Source: Channallabes apus (lineage: Eukaryota; Chordata; Actinopteri; Siluriformes; Clariidae). Taken from it: a DNA stretch of 64,000 nucleotides. The notes below the pieces were generated by a model. That model had not been told where the DNA came from. It ran no database searches and saw only the letters and a list, made by a program, of their open reading frames with translations. The first letter of the stretch is position 1. Every line of letters starts with the position of its first letter. The DNA lies in the NCBI GenBank assembly GCA_030522415.1, contig CM060104.1, positions 21,343,825-21,407,824 of the forward strand, read 5' to 3'. The position numbers and the translations under genes are program-made. Positions 14,200-22,440 of this stretch are shown piece by piece.

Positions 14200-17100
14200 A
14201 CACACATATTTATTACCTACTATACCTTCTGTACGTTAATCACTCTCAGACCTGTACATTTGAACCTATACTCTCATTCACCACATTGTTATTTATTGCA
14301 AATTGCATTTCTGGTTAGAGGCACTCCTGGCTACTTTGCAAAATGACAAAGTTGAATCAGATCTAATCTAATCCAATGTAATGTAATGTAATCTAATCAA
14401 TTACCACTTGACTACCACAGTATATTTGAGTACTGGTGCTGACCATGTGAATCTCTCCATCGGGCACAATGAAGGATCTTCTAATGGGTACTTCTAGCAT
14501 TATAATGCACCATATCACAAAGCCGTCTCAATCTGGTTTCATGAACAGGACTTTGAGTTCAGTGTTCTTCAGTGGCATTCAGTTACCAAATCTAAATCCA
14601 GTAGTATAGCTATATGGATAAAAGCATATGGTAGGACAGGAAATTTACAGCATGGAAGTAGGGCTGGGCGATTTGGCCTAAAATCAAAATCTCAAATTAA
14701 TTGAACATTTTAACTCGATTTCGATTAATAAACGATTTATTTTGCCCTCATAGTTCAATGACAAGTTTTGTACAGTAAATATGCTCACAAGTGAGAGATT
14801 TTTGAATGAGGGTGCATTACTTGATTGATTAATTGAAGGCAACACACACTATCTACTATCTATGATTATTTATTGAACATCAATGTTGAACAACTTAAAC
14901 TGAAGCCACAAAAATTAAAGGGTTCATTAAATTACATTTTAAAGTATAGTTTAACAAAAGCAGATGACAGATTTGGCCTTAAAAATTAAGATACTATAGG
15001 CACATGCTCAGAATCTTTACAAGGCAAAGATTTTTATTAAAAAAAAAAAAAAAACTTGTTTGTGATGATAAAAAGTATCTTGTGATGATAAATTAATGTT
15101 TTGAGATTTTTAAACAATAATGAGAAACAAACATTTAGACCACACACACTAGGGCTGTCTTGTTTTTTATCCCACAATTCAGAGTTAAATGAAGGCTATT
15201 TCACACTGCACCAATAAACTGACATAATGGCTTAAGCATGCAATGACAACAAAAATGGAATGAATTATGCAGCTATCAATCTGGGCCAGGACAATTTCAC
15301 TTTTACTATATAGTTGGGTACCTGCTAGGTGTTGTATAGTTCATATTTGCTTGGCCAGAATGGTTTAAGCCACCAAAATAACGTTTTATTGATAAACTGC
15401 GCAACTTTCGCCAACGTGAACACTCCCGTTAGTAACGAGGCGAATAAGGAGCTAAACTTCAGCCGCAGAATGAGACGCTGCGCAATAAGGAGCCAAGCGA
15501 ATCGGAAGCTGCGAATAAGGAGCTAAACTTCAGCCGCCGAGTGAGCCGCTGCGCAATAAGGAGCCAAACGAATCGGAAGCTGCTTTTATTGACAAACTGC
15601 ACATCTTTCGCCAACTCCTGTTAGTAACGAGGCGAATAAGGAGCTAAACCTCAGCTGCAAAATGAGACGCTGCGCAATAAGGAGCCAAACAAACCGGAAG
15701 CTGCGAATAAGGAGCTAACTTCAGCCTCGTGTGCTTAGGGGCATCATATCTTTCGCTAGAAAGTTAGAAACGGCCCTGGTTAAATCCTTGCTCCTTTTGG
15801 ACACCTTTCATAAGGTGTAATGGCCACGAAAGACGACACGAGCGATATCTGCTTTGGTACAGCCCCACTGCTAGCGCTGCTAGTTGACGGAGTAGCATCG
15901 GCCCGCATTTTCATGCTCTCAGTGTGGTCGTGTGGGTGATGCGTTCATATAACGGAGTTCGTGCTACCTTTTTTGTCGACAATTTCAACATCTTTGGATA
16001 ATAACTCGAGGTTAGATTCACTTTCGTCGCTGCTTCCACTCTTTTTTTTTTTTTTTTTTTGTCGTCCTGGTGTCAAGTTTGCTTCGCAAAGTGCGGCAGG
16101 AAATTAACTTTGACTTGCATGGCACGCGCAAGCTGCATGCTGATTGGTTGTTGTCGTGTTGTTCTGCTGTGTGATTGGCTCTTAGATTAAACCATATAGA
16201 GCAAAAAATGTCTATAGCTTTTCATCGTTTTTAAAATCAAATAAATCGCGATTCGATATATCGTTTATCAGCCCAGCCCTACATGGAAGTGCCCCTAAAA
16301 AATGTGCAGGAAATGCATTATGCAATGATGGTCAACATGGACCAGGATCTCAGAGCATTTTCTTTGAGCCGAGTAGAATTGTAGATATTGAATTGAAAGT
16401 AGGTTTGTTGTAGAATTCCGATCTCTATATATGCTGTAAGTCTATAAATATGAGCAGTTTAAACCTTCCACAGCATTTCAATATTATTTATTGCTAGTTT
16501 TCATTAACTACGTTAAACTTGGACATTTAGATTTTTGATGGCCTTGTATTTGTATGAAACAATCTGTAATCAGCCTCCGTGTGGCGCAGGGTAAAGCGCT
16601 CGCCCCATCATCCGGAGATCGCTGGTTCGAACCCCAGTTGATGCTGTTTTCCTTTCACAGCCGGAGGCAGAGAGAGCGCTGATTGGCCGACCTCTCTCAG
16701 GGAGGGGGGATGTAAGTTACTTGCGCTCCCACATTAATCACGGCTCTACAGCCAATCAGGGGCGTCTGTCGGCTCACACATGCGAAAGGAGCGGCTAGCG
16801 CTTTCCCCAGACTGGGTTACTCCGCCCTTAATGGTGCATGAGCAAGCAGTTCGAAAAGATGCAGTCGGCTGACGTCACGCGGTTCGGAGGCAACACGTGA
16901 TAGTCTTCGCCCTCCCGACTGAGTGGTAGCCTTAATGTGGGAGCCCCCCCTAGCGACAGGGTGGAATTGGCCACGACTAAACTGGGGAGAAAAATTGGGG
17001 AAAAAAACCCCCAAAAAAAGTAAAAAAAAAAAAAAAAAAAAAACAATATGTAATCAACCATTATTGAATTATCACCATTATCTTTATTTAGAAACTGCTG

Positions 17101-20100
17101 GACTGTAAACGAATGTGAAACTTTCTTTATTTGCAAACTTCTGGACTGTAAACAAATTAAAGGATTCCTGTTGCTCTGTTGTACCCGGTTTGGGAATTTC
17201 ATACACCCTCACCTCAATCTGCCGTGAATGTTTGCTTTAATGACCCGTGTTTTCTCTCATAGTGGCGCTTCACATTGCTGCATTTTATCATTACTACAGT
17301 TTCTGAACATATGGGACAAACTGGTCTCACATTAAGAATCAACATGTATTGAGCTGTCCATTCATTTTTGACAGTTCAGTTGTAATAGTCTATGTTCTTT
17401 TTTAAATAAACCATGCAATGTCTTGCTTTCATTTCATTCATGTTTCTTCTGCACGTTAAACTATCGAATTAACTGGCTATGTTGAGTGACAAGTATAACT
17501 ACGACCCGCCTGGGAGGAAAAAAGCGCTAGATTACTGGCATATGTATTATTTTCATTTATCAGAAAATAAGCATCAGGGTCCGGACACAACTGTAACACG
17601 GTCAGGGTGCCAATCCATTGCAGGGCACACATGTACTGTACACATCAACACACATTCTACAGGCAATTTGGGCACACCAATTAATCTTATCTACATTTCT
17701 TTGGACTTTGGGAGGAAACTGGAGTACCCGGAGGAAACAGACAAAACCTTGACCATGAAGGTGAGGGGCCACAGTGCTAACTATCTTTTTCTTCTTCTTT
17801 GTCTTTCAGCTGTTCCCTTTCAGGGGTCGCCAATCTGCCTCCATCTAACCCTATCCTCTGCATCCTCTTCTCTCACACCAACTAACTTCATGTCCTCTCT
17901 CACTGCATCCATAAATCTCCTCTTTGGTCTTCCTCTAGACCTCCTGCCTGGCAGTTCCAACCTCAGCATCCTTCTACCAATATATTCACAATCTCTCCTC
18001 TGAACATGTCCAAACCACCTCAATCTACTATACATGCTGGTGTTGGTCTATATACCATTATTCTGTACTTCATCCTATGCTATTATGTGTATTCAGAAAT
18101 TTTTTTTCCTTCATATAAAGTTTCGATTTGGACATGATTGTGCTAATTGGTCAACTACAGGTCCTTCTCAAAAAATTAGCATATTGTGATAAAGTTCATT
18201 ATTTTCTGTAATGTACTGATAAACATTAGACTTTCATATATTTTAGATTCATTACACACAAACTGAAGTAGTTCAAGCCTTTTATTGTTTTAATATTGAT
18301 GATTGTGGCATACAGCTCATGAAAACCCAAAATCCCAAAAAATCTCAAAAAATTAGCATATCATGAAAAGGTTCTCTAAACGAGCTATTAACCTAATCAT
18401 CTGAATCAACTAATTAACTCTAAACACCTGCAAAAGATTCCTGAGGCTTTTAAAAACTCCCAGCCTGGTTCATTACTCAAAACCGCAATCATGGGTAAGA
18501 CTGCCGACCTGACTGCTGTCCAGAAGGCCATCATTGACACCCTCAAGCAAGAGGGTAAGACACAGAAAGAAATTTCTGAACGAATAGGCTGTTCCCAGAG
18601 TGCTGTATCAAGACACCTCAGTGGAAAGTCTGTGGGAAGGAAAAAGTGTGGCAGAAAACGCTGCACAACGAGAAGAGGTGACCGGGCCCTGAGGAAGATT
18701 GTGGAGAAGGACCGATTCCAGACCTTGGGGGACCTGCGGAAGCAGTGGACTGAGTCTGGAGTAGAAACATCCAGAGCCACCGTGTACAGGCGTGTGCAGG
18801 AAATGGGCTACAGGGGGGTGTTCTTCGTACGTCGCTAACTCAGTTAGCTGGATTGATTGTTGTGGATTTGTCCTGATCTTGGATTGTTTCGTTCTCCGAT
18901 GCTCATCTCGCACTTGAGCATCCGTAAGCTTGAACCTGCTCGGTAGCAGGTTTATTTCATGTAAACAGGATTAAGGCTGCGCTCCTGCCGGGTTATGATT
19001 GGTTGAAATGGTGAGGTCACATCTGATTGGTTAAAGAGCGCTGACGTGGACTGACTCACGTGGGGAAAGAAAAGTATCTTGCATGCATATATACGGCTTG
19101 CCATAATATATATATATATATATATATTTGCATATTTATAACGAACCCCAGAAAAATAAATGTGTTACAAAATAAACATTATACAAGAATTTGAATTAAT
19201 GGTCTTGAGGGCTGTCTCGTGCCTAGAGTTTATTATAATAATAAAAAACCTATGAATTTATGTTCTAATATAATAATTGATATCAAATAAAAAAATATAT
19301 ATTTTTCAGGGGTTCGTTATAAATATGCAAATATATAGATAGATAGATATGTATAATAAAAAATTTTTTATAATGAAAAATTGGACAAAACTAATTTTAT
19401 TATAAAGTAAACAATATAAAAGTATACATGTTTTTGAAAAAAACATTCATATTTCTATTTTCCATATACAACATATTTATTTTCATATTTCTTATTTTAT
19501 TTTATTGTCTCATGGAATTTGTAAAACATATGTGCATATTATGTTCTAATATAATATTTGATAGCGATTATGTGTGTGTGTGTGTGGTGGGGGGGATCCA
19601 TGGCAGGGAAGCATTTCAGCGCATAACAGGTGTTACCAAAAAAAAAAGCTTGTTCTTTTGTCATTTCGTCAACCAATCAAAGGACTTGTGATCAGTGTTT
19701 CTACTGTCGATGCATATCGCCTTTTAAACCAACGCACGAACGCGCAATAATCCTAGACAACTCAATCCGGCCATACTAATCATCAACAACAGGTGCGCTC
19801 GAAGAACCAACTTAGCCAGGTCTTAATTAGCACGATGATCTCATCTTAGATGTGTCAGTTCATCCAGGATGTTTCAAGCAACGTACGAAGAACACCCCCC
19901 AGGTTGCAAATTTTGCATGTCATTATGAAATCAAGGTGCCAGAGTCTGTAGGAAGACTGGGGAGAGGGAAATGCCAAAATGCCTGAAGTCCAGTGTCAAG
20001 TACCCACAGTCAGTGATGGTCTGGGGTGCCATGTCAGCTGCTGGTGTTGGTCCACTGTGTTTTATCAAGGGCAGGGTCAATGCAGCTAGCTATCAGGAGA

Positions 20101-21164
20101 TTTTGGAGCACTTCATGCTTCCATCAGCTGAAAAGCTTTATGGAGATGAAGATTTCATTTTTCAGCACGACCTGGCACCTGCTCACAGTGCCAAAACCAC
20201 TGGTAAATGGTTTACTGAACATGGTATTACTGTGCTCAATTGGCCTGCCAACTCTCCTGACCTGAACCCCATAGAGAATCTGTGGGATATTGTGAAGAGA
20301 AAGTTGAGACACAAGACACAAGAATCTGCAAAAGGATTCCCGACCAAGTATTGAGTGCATAACTGAACATAATTATTTGAAGGTTGACTTTTTTTCTATT
20401 AAAAACACTTTTCTTTTATTGGTCGGATGAAATATGCTATTTTTTTGAGATAGGGATTTTGGGTTTTCATGAGCTGTATGCCACAATCATCAATATTAAA
20501 ACAATAAAAGGCTGGAACTACTTCAGTTGTGTGTAATGAATCCAAAATATATGAAAGTCTAATGTTTATCAGTACATTACAGAAAATAATGAACTTTATC
20601 ACAATATGCTAATTTTTTGAGAAGGACCTGTATATCATCTGACACTAAGAACTTTCCCCTGAAAAGAGTTTGCAACATACTTTTGCTCATTTGAACAATA
20701 TTTAATTTAAATAAACATTCATGGGGTTTATTTAATAGTAATATAAAGTCTAAGAAGGCCATGCATGACATTACTCAGATATCACACAGCCAACGAGCTA
20801 GCTAACTCACAAGCTAAACAAACGTGTCTGACAAAATACAATAAACTTCATCCAAGAATTTATAAATAAATTATTTACCGACTTGCCCATTGTGCTAGTT
20901 AGCTGCGAGTAAGCTAGTAATAAGCAACGACGACTGTACAATGGAAGTTACAACGTTTGTTTGCTACTTCGCTAGTCAGCTAGCATTGAATAACATGTGG
21001 CACAGTATTAAACACCATAAAAAATTCTTCTTGTGTAATATGATAAATGTTTGGCTTGTGTTTTTAACTGAACTCACTTGAAGCTGTCGTTCTCTTAGGG
21101 CTTTTAACTTTTCTTTCCTTTTCAGAGCTTGTGCTTGTAAGGCGCTCACAGGCTCCTGCTCCAT
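363..21164 (-). CDS. ccdc12: CCDC12 (Cwf18-like spliceosome-associated coiled-coil protein), complete coding region, 7 exons
   Basis: Seven minus-strand exons join in frame (87+71+80+62+35+77+80 nt = 492 nt, 163 residues plus stop); from memory the human protein is about 166 residues. Exons: 21078-21164, 6426-6496, 2938-3017, 2636-2697, 1587-1621, 1426-1502, 363-442. All introns are GT-AG. Recognisable blocks: an N-terminal KRKEKLKALRERQLQ helix, an acidic linker, RNYTPEDEELKERQVPKAKP, KVKDQLEAANPEPIIEEV, DLANLAPRKPDWDLKRDV, a lysine-rich coiled coil KKLEKLEKRTQKAIAELI, and a tail ending EEADSD. The family (Cwf18) is a nuclear component of activated spliceosomes; that role is established knowledge, not seen here. 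The start lies in a good context (A at -3, G at +4). Intron 1 is 14.6 kb and repeat-filled. NBEAL2 lies divergently 12.4 kb away, as I recall for human. Confidence 0.95.
766..1056 (+). repeat. tRNA-derived SINE in CCDC12 intron 6
   Basis: Starts with an A-box-like GGCGTAGCGGTTAACC and a B-box-like GGGTTTGAGATTCCTGCC, continues through the body shared with other copies here (GGGTTTCCTG, CAGGATGTACCCCGCC, GATAGGCTCCAG), and ends in a GAGTGAGTG tail. Divergent, so old. It opposes CCDC12 transcription. Confidence 0.75.
1426..1502 (-). CDS. ccdc12: CCDC12 coding exon 6
   Basis: A 77-nt exon encoding DLKRDVAKKLEKLEKRTQKA and IAELI, the core of the coiled coil. Acceptor AAG, donor GTGAGT. The preceding intron is only 84 bp. 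Confidence 0.95.
1587..1621 (-). CDS. ccdc12: CCDC12 coding exon 5
   Basis: A very short 35-nt exon encoding DLANLAPRKPDW, with the tryptophan codon split TG|G. Acceptor CTCAG, donor GTAAGT. The polypyrimidine tract before it is a run of 24 T on the coding strand (A at 1631-1654). Confidence 0.95.
1785..2415 (-). mobile_element. Degenerate Tc1/mariner element with TIRs, in CCDC12 intron 4
   Basis: Terminal inverted repeats CACTGCCTGGCCAAAA (left) and TTTTGGCTAGGCAGT (right), with TA at 1783-1784. Internal blocks such as GAACCACTCTTTCACAATCC, ACCTGACCAACTG and CATCAGACCACATGAC match, on the minus strand, a transposase gene of a common fish Tc1-like family. It is about 630 bp, internally deleted, with no usable ORF. 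Confidence 0.75.
2636..2697 (-). CDS. ccdc12: CCDC12 coding exon 4
   Basis: A 62-nt exon with acceptor CTGCAG and donor GTGAGT. It encodes EDKVKDQLEAANPEPIIEEV, closely matching the conserved mid-region of CCDC12 (human has KVKEQLEAAKPEPVIEEV, from memory). Confidence 0.95.
2938..3017 (-). CDS. ccdc12: CCDC12 coding exon 3
   Basis: An 80-nt exon with acceptor ACAG and donor GTGAGA. It encodes DLKLRNYTPEDEELKERQVP and KAKPAS, a strongly conserved CCDC12 block. It joins exon 4 through a valine codon split G|TG. Confidence 0.93.
3117..3410 (+). repeat. 5'-truncated tRNA-SINE body in CCDC12 intron 2
   Basis: Contains GCATGGAGTTTGCATGTTCT, CAGGTTAGGCTAATTTGCG, GATTGGCACCGTGCCCAGG, GATAGGCTCCGGG and a GAGTGAGTGAGAGAG tail. 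The tRNA head is missing. Same family as the young copies at 42337 and 52118. Confidence 0.8.
3411..6425. other. CCDC12 intron 2, no recognised feature
   Basis: Non-coding. I see no conserved coding block, tRNA or clear element. A short palindromic cluster of CATACTCAGTATG-like motifs lies near 5038-5075. Open frames here are short and lack splice support. Confidence 0.5.
6426..6496 (-). CDS. ccdc12: CCDC12 coding exon 2
   Basis: A 71-nt exon with acceptor TTCATAG and donor GTAAAA. It encodes the acidic linker GREPAEGEPDCKRAAEVE followed by TEERHR, the last arginine codon being split with exon 3. This linker varies between species; the reading rests on frame, splice sites and the conserved EERHR/D junction. 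Confidence 0.88.
6497..7660. other. Distal part of CCDC12 intron 1, no recognised feature
   Basis: AT-rich intronic sequence without recognisable coding, RNA or repeat structure. Confidence 0.5.
7665..8281 (+). mobile_element. 5'-truncated L1/Tx1-type LINE 3' end (pseudogene copy)
   Basis: The last ~130 codons of an ORF2 related to the full-length element at 26461-32232: HMFWTCPRL, FVALFGVPPENTSFDQRK, then, after a frame break near 7835, LLARRLILTKWKDPD, KLEKIRYTVKWSTDTFYDIW. A 3' UTR follows with a G-rich tract at 8164-8184, AATAAA at 8241-8246 and a poly(A) tail to 8281. Same polarity and order as the intact copy, but diverged: a different subfamily or an old insertion. Confidence 0.85.
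8883..9369. mobile_element. Non-autonomous hAT element (MITE) with 8-bp target duplication
   Basis: Termini TAGGGATGTGCA and TGCACATCCCTA are perfect inverted repeats; the subterminal CGAGTACTCGATTAAT pairs with TTAATCGAGTACTCG. Flanking GACCAAAG occurs at 8875-8882 and 9370-9377, an exact 8-bp duplication typical of hAT. The 487-bp core is GC-rich with a self-complementary region (GGAGAGTCCTTCC at 9159 against GGAAGGACTCTCC at 9229). No coding capacity. Confidence 0.9.
9378..11889. other. CCDC12 intron 1 segment, no recognised feature
   Basis: Ordinary non-coding sequence. No tRNA, element termini or conserved coding block seen. Confidence 0.45.
11890..12071 (+). repeat. Divergent, internally deleted tRNA-SINE
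   Basis: Keeps fragments of the head (CACACCTCCAGGGTC) and of the 3' body (CCAGGGTGTACCCTACCTCG, GACAGGCTCCA, GGATAAGCGGTATAGAGAG). The middle is missing. Confidence 0.7.
12072..13819. other. CCDC12 intron 1 segment, no recognised feature
   Basis: No coding or repeat signal that I can name. Confidence 0.4.
14110..14400 (+). mobile_element. LINE 3' tail with (TA)n and ATCTA-type terminal repeats, nested in Tc1
   Basis: Resembles the 3' UTR end of fish L2/Rex-like LINEs: CACTGCACAATAAGG, CAAATTGCATTTCTGGTTAG, TGACAAAGTTGAATCAG, then short TAATC/TAATG repeats. A (TA)n run occupies 14145-14190. Nothing coding remains. It separates two parts of the surrounding Tc1 remnant. Confidence 0.55.
14659..16281. 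mobile_element. Non-autonomous hAT transposon with 8-bp target duplication
   Basis: Begins TAGGGCTGGGCGATTTGG and ends CAGCCCAGCCCTA (inverted repeat TAGGGCTGGGC). CATGGAAG occurs exactly at 14651-14658 and 16282-16289, an 8-bp duplication as made by hAT transposases. It is 1623 bp without transposase coding. It contains an internal tandem repeat (15438-15728), subterminal CGATTTCGATTAATAAACG-type motifs and GC-rich sequence around 15770-15960. It sits inside an older Tc1 remnant. Confidence 0.9.
15438..15728. repeat. Internal tandem repeat array inside the hAT element
   Basis: A unit of roughly 75 bp beginning GCGAATAAGGAGCTAAAC and containing GCTGCGCAATAAGGAGCC, then CGGAAGCTGC. Three near-complete copies start near 15439, 15512 and 15631; a fourth partial copy starts near 15704. 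A spacer with ACAAACTGCACATCTTTCGC separates copies two and three and duplicates sequence just left of the array. Confidence 0.85.
16573..17041 (+). mobile_element. tRNA-derived SINE (second family) with poly(A) and 15-bp target duplication
   Basis: The head GCCTCCGTGTGGCGCAGGGT (A box) with GGTTCGAACCCCAG (B box) looks like a tRNA. A ~390-bp GC-rich body follows (GCTGATTGGCCGACC, GGCTGACGTCACGCGG, GGGGAGAAAAATTGGGG) and a poly(A) tail at 17019-17041. Target duplications AACAATCTGTAATCA (16558-16572) and AACAATATGTAATCA (17042-17056) differ at one base. Different family from the GAGTGA-tailed SINEs. Confidence 0.88.
17575..17780 (-). repeat. tRNA-SINE fragment, minus orientation
   Basis: Contains AGGGTGCCAATCCATTGCAG, ATTTCTTTGGACTTTGGGAG, GGAGTACCCGGAGGAAAC and GCCACAGTGCTAAC, the reverse complement of the GAGTGA-tailed SINE. 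It abuts the LINE fragment that follows. Confidence 0.8.
17800..18035 (-). mobile_element. LINE ORF2 C-terminal fragment
   Basis: The minus strand reads, in one open frame, RLRWFGHVQRRDCEYIGRRM, LRLELPGRRSRGRPKRRFMD and EDAEDRVRWRQ. This LRWFGHV...RGRPKRR block is the C-terminal tail of many animal LINE reverse transcriptases (RTE-like; clade not certain). It is 5'-truncated and only ~70 residues remain. Confidence 0.75.
18813..19900. mobile_element. Unrecognised 1.09-kb TIR element nested in the Tc1 transposase
   Basis: The ends are perfect 20-bp inverted repeats, GGGGGGTGTTCTTCGTACGT and its complement. The flanks (CTACA before, AGGTTGC after) are both Tc1 sequence; a 3-4 bp duplication (AGG or CAGG) is possible but ambiguous because of the G/C runs. 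It has no transposase ORF. It includes a hairpin GAACCTGCTCGGTAGCAGGT near 18932, a 36-bp inverted repeat (19123-19335) and a direct repeat. A non-autonomous DNA transposon is likely; the superfamily (PIF/Harbinger-like?) is not established. Confidence 0.8.
19123..19335. repeat. Near-perfect 36-bp inverted repeat
   Basis: 19123-19158 (core GCATATTTATAACGAACCCC) pairs with 19300-19335 at 35 of 36 positions, separated by 141 bp of AT-rich sequence. It is preceded by a (TA)n run. It could be a smaller MITE nested in the host element or a structural part of it. Confidence 0.85.
20640..21077. other. Start of CCDC12 intron 1, no recognised feature
   Basis: About 440 bp between the Tc1 right end and the exon 1 donor. 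Nothing recognisable; many GCTAGC/TTAGCT short words. Confidence 0.4.
21078..21164 (-). CDS. ccdc12: CCDC12 coding exon 1
   Basis: Encodes 29 residues from MEQEPVSALQAQALKRK to RERQLQ, then a GTGAGT donor in phase 0. The ATG at 21162-21164 has A at -3 and G at +4. The helix KRKEKLKALRE is the conserved N-terminal signature of CCDC12. The 5' UTR and promoter must lie just above 21165. Confidence 0.93.
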
Positions 21165-21500
21165 GATGATGTCGATCTGACATCGACTGTCTGTCCTGCC
21201 AGGGGCATCTAGCTGAAAGCAGAAATCATCGATTGTGTTCCTTGCAGTTAATGTGGTGTACTGAGCATGATGTCATGCAAACTGTATGTCTAGGCCACAG
21301 TGTGTGTAAGTGTGAATGAGAATAATGTAGTAATATTTTAATATAAAAAATGATTATAAATAATAAAGTGACAGGTATAGATCTGTTCCTTTTTAGATTA
21401 CTGATTGCATTAATAACACAATGTTGGCAGCCTGCAGTTGAGGTGTACACACATTACCAACTGTTCACTGGACTCAGTTCAGTCCTAAACACTGGACTCT
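21165..21500 (-). promoter_or_regulatory. ccdc12: Probable CCDC12 5' UTR and promoter region
   Basis: Inferred only from its position directly upstream of the CCDC12 start codon. No TATA box or strong CpG island is evident and the transcription start cannot be placed. Confidence 0.35.
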
Positions 21501-21839
21501 CCATATAAAACAAAAGATGGTATCCGTGGCTCTGTCTGCGTACACATCCTGACGCCTGCGTGCTACCATTACTTGTGAATGGAGCGTTCAATCAACTCAC
21601 TGCCGCTCATCATGCTCCTCCAGTATTTCAGCAGCAGTCTGTCGGTGTAGGCTCGTCTGATTCAGGGTTTCAGTTGCTTTGAGATCAGCCTGACATACTT
21701 GTTTTCGTTACTGTTACATTATTTTCCCCATTTCACGTTTTAGTCACACTAGCCTATAAAATGCTTTAACTATGAGCTCGGCCTAATTTTGCTACGTTAC
21801 ATTCTGTGAGACACAAGTTGATGATGACGCTTCACAATG

Positions 21840-22440
21840 ATTCGTCTGTCAGTGTGACATAACATTGGAGATTATAACACAATTAACGCCTGTGACACAA
21901 CATTGGAGATATATTCGTGCATCATCTATGGAGAAAATGGATACAATCAGCTCCAATCTGAGGCTGAGGATAGATCAGCTCCACGAGCTAGGAGAATGAG
22001 GATATATCAGCTCCAAGAGTTAGGAGGAATGTAAGGCAATGTTAAAAATCTTTAAAAATGGGGAGTCACTGATCAGGGAAAGAAAGCCTTTAATGTTGTT
22101 TTTGATGAAGGTTGGACTGGAAAGTCGGCTTTCAAGAACAGGGAAGCTGAGGAGATCTATAGGTAGCGGTGATGCAACCTACAGAACTCCAACTAGATGC
22201 TGAGTGGTACTGAGAGGGAAATGTGGAGAGAAGAAAATGTGTGTGCGAAAATGCCTGATAAAGCAGACGAAGAATTCGAAACACAGAACAATTCAAGTCA
22301 AAATGAGGGAAAGTTACACTAGATGTTTTAAGAAAGGATGGTCTGGAAAATCGGGTTTAAGAGGCCGGGAAGGTGAGGGAGAGTGACACCCTACAGTTAG
22401 CAATATTGTAAACAACATACTGAATTCCAACCACTGTTAA
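21840..22440. repeat. Degenerate short duplications
   Basis: A ~32-bp unit (ATCAGCTCCA, then GAGCTAGGAG or GAGTTAGGAG) is tandemly duplicated at 21966-22030. Two similar ~75-bp modules occur at 22075-22150 and 22308-22385 (GGACTGGAAAGTCGG against GGTCTGGAAAATCGG). CATTGGAGAT is repeated at 21864 and 21903. No family recognised. Confidence 0.5.

Larger units (their letters stand above)
13820..16390 (+). mobile_element. Tc1-like transposon remnant, split by a LINE tail and a hAT element
   Basis: Plus-strand pieces resemble the catalytic half of a fish Tc1 transposase gene: GGCTCACCAAAACCGAACAT, GTCTGGTCTGATGGATCTCG, GTGTAATGATGTGGGGAAAG (13850-14045); GCTGACCATGTGAATCTCTC, GGTTTCATGAACAGGACTTT (14435-14560). 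It resumes after the hAT insertion with AATGTGCAGGAAATGC and TCAACATGGACCAGGATCTC (16300-16351). It has many stops and is clearly dead. The junctions show it was hit at least twice by later insertions. Confidence 0.8.
18491..20354 (+). pseudogene. Broken Tc1-like transposase
   Basis: N-terminal part 18491-18812: MGKTADLTAVQKAIIDTLKQ with a helix-turn-helix (KTQKEISERIGCSQSAVSRH) and the second DNA-binding half (DLRKQWTESGVETSRATVY), then MGYR, where the nested element begins. C-terminal part resumes about 19925 with KCLKSSVKYPQSVMVWGAMS, the second catalytic Asp region FQHDLAPAHSA and [12 protein letters not shown] with the final Glu. The WTDES-type block with the first Asp is missing, and a deletion after RHKTQESA removes the C-terminus before PTKY. 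Non-functional. Confidence 0.9.
18158..20630 (+). mobile_element. Tc1-like transposon with ~205-bp TIRs, inactivated by deletion and nested insertion
   Basis: Ends CAGGTCCTTCTCAAAAAATT and its inverted copy AATTTTTTGAGAAGGACCTG, flanked by TA (18156-18157, 20631-20632). Each TIR runs ~205 bp and repeats AAAAAATTAGCATAT internally, an IR/DR layout. The interior carries a broken transposase gene (18491-20354), interrupted by the 18813-19900 element. Without that insert it would be about 1.4 kb, near the usual Tc1 length but with internal deletions. Confidence 0.9.

Noticed and set aside
14116..14346. Open frame with (IY)n translation, and similar frames at 33654-34034, 49673-50164 (part) and 55811-56062 (part)
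   Set aside because: These stretches are translations of (TA)n or (CA)n microsatellites.
16573..16650. A tRNA gene (A and B boxes present)
   Set aside because: It is the head of a SINE with body, poly(A) and target duplications; the cloverleaf is not intact enough for a gene. The same holds for the heads of the other SINEs.
17479..18003. 174-codon plus-strand open frame
   Set aside because: It reads through the antisense of a SINE and of a LINE C-terminal fragment; the real coding trace is on the minus strand.
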